Of a stretch of 64,000 bases of DNA, positions 1-13,000 are shown piece by piece. The translations under genes and the position numbers were made by a program. This DNA comes from Blastomyces gilchristii SLH14081 (Eukaryota; Ascomycota; Eurotiomycetes; Onygenales; Ajellomycetaceae). The notes below the pieces were generated by a model. That model had not been told where the DNA came from, made no database searches, and saw only the letters and a program-made list of their open reading frames with translations. The DNA is taken from positions 258,734 through 322,733 of the forward strand of contig NW_003101673.1 of the NCBI RefSeq assembly GCF_000003855.2, written 5' to 3'. Within the stretch, counting starts at the first letter, position 1. The number at the start of each line of letters is the position of its first letter.

Positions 1-147
1 GCGGTTGTGCGGAGGGTTAAGAAGTGGGCGAGGGAGGGAGAGAGTTTTAATAATGAGAAAGAGAGGAAGGGGAATAGAGAGGTTGGGTTGCCGTGTCTGA
101 TCGATGAGATGCAGATCATCGTGTATAATGGATGGGCGCATGTTTGA
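1..147 (+). CDS. C-terminal end of an unidentified protein (partial)
   Basis: Frame 1 is open from the first base of the window to a TGA at 145-147, giving about 48 residues. The tail is basic and charged at first (RRVKKWAREGE) and ends in LIDEMQIIVYNGWAHV. The rest of the gene lies left of the window, so the family cannot be recognised. It converges on the Apd1-like gene on the other strand. It could also be chance open frame, but AT-rich, stop-rich DNA begins right after the stop, which fits a real gene end followed by a 3' UTR. Confidence 0.4.
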   Translation, partial: AVVRRVKKWAREGESFNNEKERKGNREVGLPCLIDEMQIIVYNGWAHV

Positions 148-492
148 TTTGTTCCTTTTTCCCCCTCTTTTTCCCTCGTTGTGGAGGCGTGATATTCAAG
201 GGAGCTTGTTTTGACATTTTCATTTGCATATATTTTTTTATATATGTATTATAGATTTTTCTTCGTTCTTTTTATTTCTTTCCTGCTTTTTTCTATTTCA
301 TCGCGTCTATTCTCTAAGATCCCCCCTTTTTTGCTTTGGCTTGAGAACTTGGCTTGAGAACTCGAGCCGGAAAATCAACTTTGGGATTTCATAAGAACAT
401 TCCATGTTGAGGCTGCGTGTTTTCTGGTTCCTCCTATCTCCCCGCGCTTTCTCATTTCTTTCATTCTATCATGTGGTTGAAGATGAAGAAAT
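148..492. other. intergenic, between two converging genes
   Basis: T-rich stretch with no coding signal, presumably the 3' UTRs of the partial gene on the left and the minus-strand Apd1-like gene. Confidence 0.5.
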
Positions 493-1630
493 TTACCAAC
501 TCGCAACCCCCCTCCTCCCATCAAACCCACCCCTCAACGGCTCTGCACGCACAACCTTCCCTTTCAAAACCGTCTGCTTCACAATCCCCTCACAATCCGC
601 CGGCCGCACCCCTAGCCAGCCAAATCATCTGCTCCGCCTCGCGCCGATATATCAACACGTTCGCGGCGAACTTGTGCCCTCCCACATGGGACACAATATA
701 GGATACCTACGCCGCCGGGCCGGGTGTCGTCCTCGTCGCGGTAGAGGCCCAGCGGGCGCAGGTGGCGCTCTAGCTCGCGCCGGATGAGAGGGGTGGAGAT
801 GCCGCAGCGGGCGTCGCGACGGTTATGGGAGCAGAGGAGGATTAGGTGGTCGCGGGGGCAGGGGCGGGTTGTTAGTTTGTGGTGGGATGGGTGGGCGGGA
901 TGAGGTATTTTGGCCGTTTGGTTTGGCTCTAGCTTCTTCAACTTCTAGCTTTGGTGATGATGATGATGATATTGTGGCGTCCTAGTCTGACTATATCTCT
1001 ACGTCTGGCTCAGAGGGGTCTATGAAACGCTCCATGAGCTCTGGTAGTCGCGAGACCGTTACTCTGTCGACAAAGGTGAATGAGGGCAAGATGAGGACCG
1101 TTGTAGCGTTCTCCTGCCCCAGTCCTTGATCGCCATTGGTGATGTGGTTAATACGCTCCGGATCAATGGACAAGTTCGACGCCGAAATCATCATTTTCTG
1201 CGAAAATAAAAATAGGGCTCTTTATTAACCAGGCGTCTCTCAAGGTGAAAAACAGAATCTATAGTTATACAACACGAGAAATACTTACCCCCCTCCTCGG
1301 TTGAAACGCCCCCCTCTTAAACCCCTCCATCAAACTTCCCCTCTCACCCTCAACCCTGGGCGCCCAGTCCGCCCTGCCCGTCGCGACAAGTACATGTTTG
1401 ATGAACGGCTTGACGCTCCCGTACAGCTCCCTGTTGGAATTGAGTTTGAACCGGGCTGGGAATTTGATGGTGCAGTCGGCGCAGTCCTGGTCGCAGTCGG
1501 GCCCGTCGACGGCGGGATCGACGATGGGGAAGAGGTCTGTTTTTTTCTCGATTGAACTGGTTTCTGGGGTGGAGAGCGATGTGGAGGTGAAGGGGTTTTG
1601 GTATACGAAGGAGAAGAGGGAGCGGAGCAT
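493..1630 (-). CDS. Apd1-type sucrase/ferredoxin-like protein, broken by two frameshifts
   Basis: The minus-strand product matches the fungal 'sucrose cleavage' or Apd1/Aim32 family, thioredoxin-like ferredoxin-fold proteins. Exon 1 (1630-1289) starts MLRSLFSF and holds a Cys-rich block, DGPDCDQDCADCTIKFPARF, then YGSVKPFIKHVLVATG. Intron 1 is 1288-1198 (GTAAGT to CAG). Exon 2 (1197-1007) holds LPSFTFVDRVT and MERFIDPSEPD. A 57-nt intron (about 1006-950) would remove two in-frame TAGs in a low-complexity linker. Exon 3 has LILLCSHNRRDARCG, the conserved C...H...RCG motif, and LRPLGLYRDEDDTRPGG. From there the reading shifts frame twice. An extra base near 701-702 moves it to VSHVGGHKFAANVLIYRR. 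A second extra base in the CCCC at 609-612 moves it to VRPADCEGIVKQTVL, ending GVASW and TAA at 493-495. Both shifts are +1. The gene is either a young pseudogene or affected by sequence error. Confidence 0.8.
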
Positions 1631-1692
1631 TGTATTTTTCTCTCTCGCCTTTGGTACTCTTTTCACTTCTTTATTTTTACGAATTTTTATAT

Positions 1693-1734
<42 letters not shown>

Positions 1735-2388
1735 TATTCTCCTTTTCGTATGTATTATTGATTTCCGGCGCAAAAGCAGATATAGAAATGGGTAAAAGCA
1801 CAAGTATCTTTTGGTTCCCTTTTTTCTCAGCAGACAGAGAACCCGTCGATAAAAGAAATGCTTCTGCCTTGAGGCTGTAGTTGGTAGTTGCATACACATA
1901 TATTATTGTTTCTTATATGCGCCGTCACCTTGCCGTATACTCCGATATCTCGGTCAAAACCTCCAGCAAGCTCTTTATCTCCGACCCCGAGCTCGACGGA
2001 ACGTTTGAAACCAGAGACATGAGACATGCAAATAACTCTCTCCGCAGCTCCACAAGTCCAAGCGCAGACACAACCCTCTAGTCTCTCTAGCGCTGCCATC
2101 TAGCGCCAACAGTTAACTTAGCGTATATCCGCCTTAGCCCCCGACTCAACCTCGGCTTTTTCGGCTTCGGGCCCAAAAAGGCAATCCTGAGTTGTTGTTT
2201 GTGTCCCCTTTAAGTATCTTAAACAGCTTGCGCCGACCAACCATGTCTTACTCCGAGATTCTGCTGACCGCTGGATGGATGTGCTTTGCCCGAGAAACGA
2301 CACATGGCTAAAAATAACAAAATAATTAAACATAAATCAATAAAAAACAAAATAAAAAAAACAAGGAACACAAGCTCGGCTGTCTGCC
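1631..2388. promoter_or_regulatory. divergent 5' region, Apd1-like gene and Zn2Cys6 factor
   Basis: Both flanking genes point away from this interval, so it must hold both promoters. It contains the T40 tract and a strongly A-rich stretch (about 2305-2375) just before the regulator's ATG. I see no specific operator. Confidence 0.5.
1694..1733 (+). repeat. T40 homopolymer
   Basis: Exactly 40 consecutive T. It lies about 65 bases upstream of the Apd1-like start codon, so it reads as poly-A on that gene's strand, inside the 758-base region shared with the divergent Zn2Cys6 gene. Confidence 0.95.
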
Positions 2389-5300
2389 ATGGCGCCCCCG
2401 AGCCGCAGTCCCGAACCGCGCTCAGAAGCGACAAACGCGACACCCGCCACGCATGCGCTCCATCAACCTGCTTCAGACAGCGGCGGCGTTGGCAGTGGTG
2501 GTGCATCCTCGTCGCAGGATACCAGGTCTGCGGAATCCACCCATCGCAAGCGGCGGAGAAGAACTATTGCCTGTGCTCCTTGCAGGAATAGAAAGGTCAA
2601 GTGTGACTTTGGTTATCCGACATGTAACCGATGCTTGAAGGGGCCCGGCCCCGATGCCTGCATGTATGAATCTCCTGCCCATGCCTTGCACCATCAGTAT
2701 CAGCATCAGCAACAGCAACATCGAAATCAGCAATTGCCTCATCCATCAGCATCAGCATCGGCATCGGCATCGGCATCGGCATTAGCGTCAGCGTCAACAT
2801 TAGCAGCAGGCTCATCGGCCTTCTGGCCCCCACATCCACCAGAAGCAAATAGGTCCAATGCCCACCCACAGCCCTTCATAGCTGCACTATCAGAAACCCA
2901 GCATCTCGACGAGGCTCGGCTTCGGGAACTGCAACAATTGCTACATAGCTTAACTCAGCAGTCGAAACTGGCTAGCAATGCAGCACCGTCGCCCTTTTCT
3001 TCAGCCAATGCAGACTCGCACGCGTACAGGTCCCAGCTGGGTTCGACCCCCGCGGAACCCACTGAATCTTCTGCGCGCGACGATGCGTCAGTCCAGGCGG
3101 AGCCGTGGAGCCGCGAGATTCCCAATCGGCACCGGTTCGATGGGAATGAGGGCCGGACGCGGTTTTGGGGATGTAGCAATGGGTCGAAGTTATCATTTGA
3201 GGTGAGTTCTTTCTTGATATTTCTGTTTTTATATACAGAATTTCTGCAATGGGTTCGGTATTTTTTATTGTTAAAATGAACCTTTCGGAGTCCTCGTGTT
3301 TAAGTAGCAATGCCTAACGGTGTGGGGAAAATAACTAAATATAGCTCGAGGGCCTGAGCAGCTTTATGAAAGAGTTGAAGGCTACAGCCTCTCTTCGCAC
3401 GCTACATCACGAAATCCGAAAGATTGGGTATAATAAGCACCAGAAGCCCTTATCTGGAGACCTAGCGACAGACAGTCGCTTCCTGAGGAGCCTTCTTCCC
3501 ACCCGACCAGTGGTCGAGAATTTGATGAACTGCTACTTCTCCTACGTGGGGAAAATGCATCGCATTCTCCATATGCCGTCCTTTCGCGCACAGCTCAATG
3601 AGCTCTGGGCGGAAACGAGTGATATCCCTTGCCATTTCATTGTCCAACTCTTCTTGGTCATGGCGTCCGTGTGGAGCGTAAACACGCCGAGTCCACTTAC
3701 CGCAGCCGGCACGAAGATTTTATCCCATACCGTCGCGACGGACTGGATACGCTGGTCCGAGGCATGGCTTTTCCACGCAAACATCAAACGACCAAACCTG
3801 GTTGTTTTACAGGTGCGGTGTTTGCTCATGATGGCCAAGGAGGCCAACTACACTCAGAAGAACCAAGCCTGGAGCTCTGCGGGGACGCTGGTAAAGCTGG
3901 CCATGTCTGCAGGATGCCACCGCGAGCCACCGCCAGAAACCAAGATTTCGGTATTCAATGGGGAAATGCGCCGAAGGATATGGGCGACGATTCTCGAATT
4001 GGACTTGCAGGCGTCGTTGGACCGTGGCATGCCTCCGACACTGCAACAATCGGATTACGATTGCGCCCCGCCTCTAAACATCAACGACGAAGATATTTGC
4101 GAGAGCACGACAGTTAACCCCGAAGAAAAGCCCATCAGGGACATGACAGACACTTCGTTTCAGGTCGCTCTGATGCAGTCCATGGGCCTGAGGCTGCGGG
4201 TATGCGCCCTTGTCAATGCGCCGCGTATTTCTCTATCATTAAACGAACTCGCACTGCTAGAAGAGGAGATCAAGCGGAACCTTTCTGATATTCCGGATTG
4301 GCAGTATACTGCTAACCCTGACCCCCATGAACCCCCCAGCGCTTTTTTAACCCAGAAACAACAAAAACTTCTATGGCGAACGCTGCTTGAGTCGAATTTA
4401 AGACGCTGTCAGCTTTCGCTTTACACCTACAGCGTCCTCGGGGGTTTTCAGGGCTCCATAAATACCCATACGACGCAAGCGCGTCTTGAAGTCGCCATGG
4501 TGATTCTCTGCCAACAGCAATTACTCATTGATAGTATCGGGAAACTCGCGTGGTGTGCGTTAGCAGATGTCACTTTTCATGCTGCATTTACTATCTGTCA
4601 TCATCTGCACGCATCCGATTGTGGTTTCAGTGAGTCCTTTTCGCTTTTTCCTCTCTTACAGAATATGTTCTTATCGCTAGTGGGATGAACATGTCATTCA
4701 GCTAACAACGATTTGTTTTGTTTGATTCTCCGCAGCATCGTCTATAGTCCGGCAGATCATCCCCAGCATTACAGATATCCTAATATCCCTCGTCCAGAAA
4801 ACGCTATCATCGCTTGAGGAGAAGTTCCTTATTCTAGAAAAGGGGATGCGCGAGTATTACTTCCTCTGCGTGTCGATTACGCTCGTCAAGACCAAGCTGT
4901 GGCCCGAATCAGCATCGACGTTCAAGCAGCAGGCTGCTGACCGGCTGCGCATATTGAGTTATAATTTATTTTCGAAGTATATTGGAGATGCTGCTAGTAC
5001 AAATGAGGAATCTCAGGTACGTTTGTTACGAGCTCTTTTCTTGTGTCCTTTTTCTTTCCTTTCTTTCTTTCCTTCTTCCTTTTCTTTTCACTTTATGATA
5101 CAGGGAATTTCGTCGCTAACCCATTGTCCCTAGAAGGTTGGCCCTTCTCAGCAATCAAATCTCGTAGCTCCTGCTGAGGCACCACAGAGTATATCCTCCG
5201 TTTCGTTTGAGCAGCTGTTTTCAGCTTCCTCTGTGCTGGCTGATGAGGTTATTGGTTTCGACGTATGTTCTCCTCTCATTTTCCCTTTTTTTCCTATTTT

Positions 5301-5516
5301 TGAGAATTTTTTACATCTCTAATTCCCTCCCTCTCCCCCCGCTTCCACCTTTCTTTATCAAACTATACCTTTTAATTTTCAACGGCTAGAAGTATGAACA
5401 AGTTCTTTGGAGTATCTAACTTTTTATTATTCTTTTGATTTTTACAACAGGGATTCGAAGATTGGGATTGCTTTAATTATTTCGGAGGCTCATTTTCGAA
5501 CTCCGGGATGATGTGA
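2389..5516 (+). CDS. Zn2Cys6 fungal-specific transcription factor
   Basis: Five exons: 2389-3201, 3345-4629, 4736-5016, 5134-5262 and 5451-5516. All junctions are GT-AG and keep frame, giving about 857 residues. Near residues 64-95 is a binuclear zinc cluster, CAPCRNRKVKCDFGYPTCNRC...C, with six cysteines in normal spacing, preceded by a basic KRRRR run. A Gln/His- and Ala/Ser-rich linker (HQYQHQQQQH, then alternating Ala/Ser encoded by TCAGCA/TCGGCA repeats) follows. The middle region, with FLRSLLPTRPVVENLMNCYF and the RRRIWATILELDLQASLDRGMPP block, is the fungal_trans domain (PF04082) typical of nuclear regulators. The ATG used is the first in frame and follows an A-rich leader. Target genes cannot be told from sequence; the converging SDR gene is the nearest catabolic neighbour. 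Confidence 0.93.
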
Positions 5517-5855
5517 TGAAAGCCCTAATACACTGATGATAGTGATCCTGAGGTGGACATCCTTTACCGAGCCGCGAGCGTGATAATTCGTCTACTCGGA
5601 GGTGGCCACCATATTGAGATTCCTCTTCTATCAACATAGCGTACATTTTAGTGTTTTGTGATGGGATATAGACTTCTTTGGCTGCATATGGATATCAATT
5701 ACGCTATCTTCTTAGAACGTCACCAAAGAGGGAAAGGAAAAGAGAAGCAAAAAGAGAGAAGAAAGGCACACAACTGAAATCCTCTCGCCCGAAGATATAT
5801 TTCCTTTCTTGAAATATTGAGACATGATCGCCAGGATGCTCCCCAACACATTGGC
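5517..5855. other. intergenic, converging 3' ends
   Basis: No coding signal. It should contain the terminators of the Zn2Cys6 gene and of the SDR gene on the opposite strand. Confidence 0.5.
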
Positions 5856-6793
5856 TTAACTTTCGCCTTGCAAGTCCCAACCACCGTCTACATTATACAC
5901 GGCTCCTGTTACAAATGAGGCTGCATCACTGAGCAGGAATAATACCACGTTCGCGACTTCATCTGCCGTCCCAACGCGGGATATCGCACCGGGTATATGA
6001 TTAAGACCTCCTTGTATAGCACTGCCTTCGTCAAGCAAGGGTGTTTGAATCGAGCCCCTATTTATCTGATCAGTACCACTCTCCTTTTTTTAGACATTAC
6101 ACTCCTCTGGTAACCATCACTTGTGCTACTGTCCAGGGTATATGACATTGAGACAAAGAATAATTAATGAATCAAGAGGGATATAACTCACGGCGCAATG
6201 CAATTGACTCTAATACCCGGCGCAGCCTCCTTAGCCACCGATTTCGTCAGTCCCACAATACCATGCTTGGTGGCCGCATACGTCGCCGATTTTCCAAACC
6301 CCATCACACCCTGGATACTCGCGGCATTAACAATGCTCCCAATCCCCTCCCCACCAGCACCAGAATCAGCATCAGCACCCCTCCCCTTGTTCGCCATCAT
6401 GGCCCTCAATTGAGCTCGAACACAATACATCATCCCCGTCAAATTCACCCGCAAAAGCAAATCCCACTCCTCATCATCCTGATCCACCAACTTACGGACC
6501 CCATGATTCTTCCCAATGACGGCCGCCATATTTGCCGCTCCATCTAGGCGGCCGAACTTGTCCACCGTCGCCGCGATCCAGGCGTTGACTTGCGTGGAGG
6601 AGGAGACGTCCACTTTTGTAATGAGGATGTGGTCGGGCGAGGAGCCGAGGGCTGCGAAGGCTTCGTCAAGGGCAGGCTGGGAGATGTCGGCGAGGGAAAG
6701 GAGGGCGCCGTTTTTGCGGAGTTGTTTGGCGACGGCGAGGCCGATGCCTGATACCCCGGTTATGGCGTAGACTTTGGAGGTGAAAGAGTCCAT
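5856..6793 (-). CDS. short-chain dehydrogenase/reductase
   Basis: Two exons, 6793-6192 and 6057-5856, separated by a 134-nt intron, give about 267 residues. The classical SDR layout is present: an N-terminal nucleotide-binding turn (ITGVSGIG), DVSS near residue 65, the NMAA motif in place of NAG, catalytic Ser in VNAASIQG, the YAATK pair of Tyr and Lys, and a C-terminal [17 protein letters not shown]. FabG-like NAD(P)-dependent oxidoreductases end this way. The glycine turn reads TG-V-S-GIG, one residue shorter than the usual TGxxxGIG, so cofactor binding may be atypical. The substrate is unknown. It converges on the Zn2Cys6 regulator, which could control it, but that is guesswork. Confidence 0.9.
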
Positions 6794-8145
6794 GGTTCTT
6801 TTTTTCCCTCAGGCTTTTCTCTTGGAGTAGGACAAGGGGGATTCGGATTATGTGGTCTTCGTGGTAGAGATTGTAGATAACTCTTTTTGGATTTTGCGGT
6901 TTGGTTTTCGCCTTGGTGATATGTATATGGCTCTTTGCTCTTATATTGGGTTTTGGGGGACACAACGAGAAGGCGTTTCTGGATGGGGATCAGGAGGATT
7001 TTTTGCACACAGAATCTAACTAGCTATTCGCCTTTGTTCTTGAGGAAGAGGAGGAGGAACTGAAGATTTATATACTCAAATTCCACGCGACTGGAATCAC
7101 CAATCAAAAAGCAAAAAACACAGGCAAGATATCTCTCGATAGAGTTTCTTGAGTCTGGACTCTTCCTCGATGTCCAAGCTCAACTCTTTTTACTATACAA
7201 GTCGATCCGTTGCGACAGAGGGAGGAAAGCGGTTGACTCGATGAATTGAATTGCATATGTGAAATGGAGGAGTCCGAATAATTGCAAACTACGTTTGTCA
7301 GAAGCTGACTGGCGCACCCGGATGGACGCAGGTGGAGAAACACATGTTACGGTGACTATTACCTACGTCGGATTGTATGTATGTCCATACGAGATACGGA
7401 ATACGGCGGCGGGCAGGGAAGAGCGAGGTGGGGTAGTTGTTAGCCGGTAGCCCTGGGCGAGGAGGGGGACAATCTGGAGATAGTTCTGAGCCATTCTGCA
7501 CGGTGTATGTAGATCTTGCATATTACACATTTCTATTTTGTCACTGGCAGCCATGTGAGTCAAAAGGTTTTTGCTCATGTGTTATTAAGATAGGCAACTA
7601 ACAATGCAGGAAACCAGGCCTCTTAAGAGGAGGGGGTACATGCACATTAGATACATTTGAGTACCTCGAAACCCTTGCAACAAGTAAAGCCGCGCCCTAC
7701 ATTAGGAGCAAAGCCCCCGAATACTCCCTGCAGAAACATGTATACGCAAAGAAGGACGTATGGCGGTATCGGAACAAACTTATTTCAGCAATTTCATTCG
7801 AGTCTAGTTGCAAGCTTGAGGCGAATCGAACCTTATGGATACGCGACTAGGGGTAAATAGACCGTCGAATGATGTCAGATCGACTATACTTACTACCCAC
7901 AACACATGATGAATTAATGGCCATATTGAAGTGCTCCAAGCAGCTGTACATCTGTGCATACATAGCTATATTTAGGTCAGTGATTTGGGTGATGAACTAG
8001 CTCAGAAAGATAAAACCCTTGCCCCAAAGCCTAAAGAACCCCCCTTTGTGTACATGACTTCATAAGATGAACTGACAACACATATAGAATGAAGAGCCAC
8101 CATCTAGATGCATAATGGCAAGCTGAAAAGACTCTACTACAGTTA
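6794..8145. other. intergenic, no gene seen
   Basis: About 1.35 kb holding the SDR promoter and the 3' flank of the Cys-rich membrane protein. The open frames here are short, overlap on both strands and resemble nothing. Confidence 0.45.
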
Positions 8146-9112
8146 TCACTTCCTTGTCGTATCATGATATGTAGGAGGAACCGTTGCCTGCTCATTTATG
8201 GCTGGCGGATACACCTGTCCCTGTAGCGGCACTGATGTATCGTTACCGCCATAAAACGGAACAGCAGCAGCAGCAGTAGTAAGCCTTGTACGCATTTTAA
8301 CCCTCTTGCTCCAGCAGCCCGCCGCAACGATTCCCAAAACCACACGAGCGACCACGCCAACGGCGATCCCGGCCTTTGCACCCTTGGATAAAGGCTTGCG
8401 GGCATGAGGTAGCTTCAGAGACTCGGTGGGGATGGGCACGACGGAGCTGTCGGTCATTTGGAAGCGGATTTGGATTGGTGTGGCATAGACGATGCGCGCG
8501 GTTCGGGTGGTGATGGCCTCGTTGGGTGGAAAGGGGAGGGAAACGGGGGTGTTCAGGTATCTTTTGCAGAGCCTGTCGGCGTCATCTGCACATTCGAAGG
8601 AGCTGGTTTTGGTTTGTTTTATACTGTAGTTAGCGTGATGAACGGGTTGTGGTTCATGTGCTCTGAGAAGGGGAGGAATAGGCAAAAGGGGCCCCCTGGA
8701 GGACACGCGAGAAAAGCGGGCCAGGAATTTTTCTCTTTTTAAGAAAAGAAAGGCATCAATTTACGACGGGCAGCAGTTGATTGTTGTTTCCACCCTCTGT
8801 GCCGACGAGGACAAAGTGCAAGTCATATATTTATCCCCATGGACAAATCCCTGGCCTGAAATATCTTCCTCTCGCCCAATCTGGCGGGCAGCAGTCATCG
8901 CCGCCTCCGGGACCCTCGCAGCCTTGTTGAAGGCCGGGCCATCCGCCAATGTCGGTAGTGCGCACTTCGGTAGCGCAGCTCGACGGCGGCGTGAAGGTGG
9001 TTGTGAGCGGACCTCTGGGTGTTCGGTATGTATCTAGTCGAGGCTCGCCTTTAGCGGCGCATAGGGATGCGGCGGGAAGAAGGTAGGATATAATTAAGGT
9101 CTGAAGGAACAT
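8146..9112 (-). CDS. Cys-rich secreted or membrane-anchored protein, one frameshift
   Basis: The N-terminus (MFLQTLIISYLLPAASLCAA) is a good signal peptide. An ectodomain follows with the fungal pattern TFTPPSSCATEV, DDCCPPDW, RYFRPGICP, TCTL and TTINCCPS. Near 8835-8838 the reading shifts: a CCCC run (GGGG on the coding strand) carries one base too many, so GICPWG meets a stop whereas removing one G gives a Trp followed by DKYMTCTLSS. Intron 8764-8696 then splices in phase to an exon that contains RTARIVYATPIQIRF, a single transmembrane segment (AGIAVGVVARVVLGIVAAG) followed by basic residues, and a Pro/Thr/Tyr cytoplasmic tail. Similar proteins are common, uncharacterised plasma-membrane or wall-sensor candidates in Eurotiomycetes. 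Function is unknown. Confidence 0.7.
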
Positions 9113-10070
9113 TATCTATTTACGTGTGAACTTGTAGTTAAAATAGTTTGCTATAGTGAACTTGAGCCGCACGATAGGGGAAGGGGGGTTCGGCAAGGGA
9201 TATAAAAATTTGGCATTTATACGCAACAGACTCAGATTATTTATTTGCAGCACACATCATCTGCGAAAGGGTTCGCGATTTGAACAAGATACTTAAGCCA
9301 CGGCCACCCAGACACATTTATCCACCTCTTTTTCCTCAAGTGCGGCTGAGGTTTCTTTGATCTACATCTCGAGAGTGCTAAGTATCCAAAGCTTGAACTC
9401 CACAACGGGTAAAGCAAGGAACTCTAGGAGAACCAACCGACTCTTGCATCGTCCTGGTCCCAAACACGAGAAATTCTGGGGCAGCTTTGCAGATCCAATT
9501 TAGGACAGCTGGATACTTAATAAGTGCATAGGGGGAAGACCGTTGTTGGGACTTGGCAGAACCAGAAGCAATAAATAAGGCTGGGAACATTCCATCTTCT
9601 AACCCATCATTAAAAACTTCCACCTGTCATTTCCGCACAAGGCGGCGGAGATATATGTATATATATATAGTAGCATCGTGAAGAAATACAAAAACGAATC
9701 AATGGCCACGACTCCAACACCCAAGTAAACAAAACACCTAATATCCCCGAGAGAAAAAAGGAAAAAGGCACGTCGTCACTCCCTTGCCCCCTGGAAAGGA
9801 CAAGACAAGATAGAAAATCTACTTCGACCAGGTAATCTAATTCCAAAGGCTCCATCATAAAAGAAGAAAAACCCAGCTCCCCTATCCAGGCATATCCTGC
9901 CCTGCACCTTCTCATGTCATATATAAACGCAATCATGTCCAGCCAATGCAACCGCAAAACAGCAAACTACAAACAATATATCTGGCATAGAGGCAAAAAT
10001 CTCATAGACACAAAAAAGCCCATCCGAAAAAAAATGTACACCAACCATCCCACACTTCTCACACTCTCTC
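9113..10070. other. intergenic, no gene seen
   Basis: Contains the promoter of the Cys-rich protein gene and the 3' flank of SMC4, both on the minus strand. A short TA run lies near 9655-9670. No open frame here resembles a protein. Confidence 0.45.
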
Positions 10071-13000
10071 TTAACTCGCCATAGCGATGTAATCTTTATT
10101 CTCCACGGTAACGCTCTTAGTCATGTGGTTAACCTTATAGACGCCGACGAGTCGAGAGGCAAGCTCGAACTGAATTAAGGGGTTTTGCGTATTAGAAGAT
10201 ATATCCCGAATAAGTGTACCTGGAGCTCCAAGGGAATGGGGGTAACACTTACCATGTTATTTCGCAAAGAGATAACGATGAACTGGGCATTCTTCGTTCG
10301 CTCTTTGATATATGAGGCAACAATGGAGACCTGCAGAACAAAGAAGCAGAACAACATAAATCAGTAAACTGGCCAAATTGCCCATCCGCCCCTTCTCCTG
10401 GTTTGTACTCACATTCCTAAAATCCAACGCCGCATCAATCTCATCCATAACGTATAATGGCGTCGGCCGGTAATGATGCAACGCAAACACAAGCGCAAGA
10501 CTCGATAATGTTTTCTCACCCCCGGACAAATTACCAATGTTCTTCCAACTCTTCTTAGGAGGCATGACCGAGAATAGAATACCCTCCGAGAAAGGATCAA
10601 GGGAATCCACAAGCTCCAGCTCAGCGTTTCCACCCATCGTAATCATTTGGTACATCTCCTTCAGCCGGAGCGAGATAGTGCTGAACCCTTCCATAAAACC
10701 TGTTAGGCGGAGGGAGCGGAGAGTGTCGAGGCGTGACTTCGCACTGTCTCGGTTTGCGAGTGCGGTGGCTAGGTCGGCGGAGCGTGACTCATGCTCAGCG
10801 ACACGGCGGCGGTATTCACCTAGGACAGAGAGGTCAACGGAGGCGTTTTGTGTCTTTTCCTCCAGCGCAGCGATGGCGGCTTTGAGTGACTCTTTGCTCA
10901 TATCGGCGAGCTCATCCTTGGTGTATGTTGGGAGGCTCTGAGCTTCCTGTTCTTCGCCCAGGTCACTGATATTCTGAAGAGATAGCTTGGCTAGTTTCTC
11001 TAGCCAGTATCGACCCCGTTTTTGATTTTCGGCGAGAACCTTTTGATTCTCTTCGAGTTTATTCTTCATTTCGATTTCAGATGCACGAGTTTCGTTCAAC
11101 TCAGCTACCTTCTCGTCCAACTCCGCCTTCAATGAGGCGAGTTCCTCTTGTTTGGTTTTCAAAGCCTAGAAAAAACGTTAGCAAAATTTTTGTTGTCTCA
11201 TCCCAGAAGCACCCCACTGACCTCCTGAGCCTCCTCCGTCTTTTGTCTGGTCCCATAAACATCATTGTCCTGACTCGCAATGTCCTTGGCCAATTTCTCA
11301 AGGTCTCCCTTCACCTGCTCAAGTTCACCCGCCGCATCGGCACGGGACTTTTCATGCTTGATGCGCAGCTTGTCGTTCTTAGACTTGGAAACTTCAGCAT
11401 TGGACACTTCCTCAGTGAGAAGATCAATCTGTTCCTTAAGACCATCGACCTTGGCCTTTTGACCCCGGAGTCTGACACCTCCAATCTCCATGATCTTGTT
11501 CTGGAGGACTTGGATCTCCTCCTCAACTCCTGCAGTTTCGGCATGAAGCGTCTCAATTTCTTTCTGCAAGGACGATATGTGTTTCTGAAGCTCGGCAGAT
11601 CTGGTATCATCACTCTTCGAAGGTTTAAGTTCCACCGACAGTTCCTGAACGCGCCGCTGGGCATCTGCCAAATTCCGGTTGGAACTCTCGATTTCAAGCT
11701 GAATTCTTTGAATCATAGTCTCCAGTTTCGGAATCTCATCCCTCCTCGCTTTTATCGACGTTTCAATTTGCCGCTGCTTGTCCTGGAAAGCTTGAAACTT
11801 CCTCTCAATCTCATCACGATCAGCTTCTAGCTTCATGACCTGCTCCTTTGAAACTTCCGCAACGGGTTTTGAAGACATCCCACCCCTGGCAACACGGGTG
11901 CCACCACCACTCATAGTGCCCGACACATCAATGAGTTGTCCGTCCAATGTAACAACACGCCATCTTCTCGCACCGTAAGCGATTTTGTTAGCATGTTCAA
12001 GGTCTTTGGCGACAAGCGTATTTTGTAAAACACTATAAAATGCTGGTCGAAACTTAGGGTCTATTGGCTTGACAAGATCGAATAATCGTGGCACACTGTC
12101 GGGTGTAAAGACGGAGGACATGTCTCGCTGGGGCAGTCGGTCGAGAAGTATAAAGTTGGCTCTTCCTAGGTTGTTCTTGCGTAGATAGTCGATACATTGC
12201 TGGCCCACTTCAACGGAATCTACCACTAGGTTCTCAAGGGCTGGACAGGCTGTTGAAATGGCGACATCATACTTTTCATCAATTGTCCCCAAATTACCCA
12301 GTCTTCCATGAAACCCTTCAATACGTCCGGATTCTTTTAACCGCATCAAGCCTGCAAGAACGTTGCCCTGATTTTGCGTACTGGCAAGGCTCGCTCGAGC
12401 TTCGTCCGCCTTTTGGCGCGCGCTGGATATCCTTGACCGAATCTCCGGCTCCTTTTGTCCAAACTTTCTTAGCTCAGTTTCAAGAAGCGTAGTTTCATTT
12501 TCAAGTTCCACTTTCTCCGCTCGGCGGTTTTCCATGTCCGTCGTCTTATTGGAAATTGTAGCTTGGATGGACTGGATCTTCGCGTTTGCTTCTTCAAGAG
12601 CAACGGCACCTGCATTACTTTTCTCGCGAAGAATATCAAGCTCGCTCTGCGCGACGGCAACAGCTGATTGCTTTTTGTTGATCTTTTCATTCCAAGGTTC
12701 AAGTGACTTCTGCTTAACGGCGATTTGGTCCGAAAGGCCCTGTGTTTTACCCTTGAGTCCTTCTCGGATAGCCGCAAGCTCTTTCTCCTCGTGCCTCATC
12801 TCCTTCTCCAACCCTGCGATTTCAGCTGTTTTCCTTTCAATATCGTCCGCGTGTTTCTCAACCAGACTTGCGCACTCAGAGGCAGCCAGACGGCTTGCTT
12901 GCATAGCCTTTTCAAGCTTCTTCTGCTTCCCTAACAAAAACTTCCGCTTTTCTTCGAACTTGACAGACTCCTTATCATACTTAGCCATCTCTTTAACCAT

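Noticed and set aside
2389..9112. Zn2Cys6 factor, SDR and secreted protein as a secondary-metabolite cluster
   Set aside because: No backbone enzyme (PKS, NRPS, terpene cyclase) or transporter is present and the flanking genes are housekeeping.
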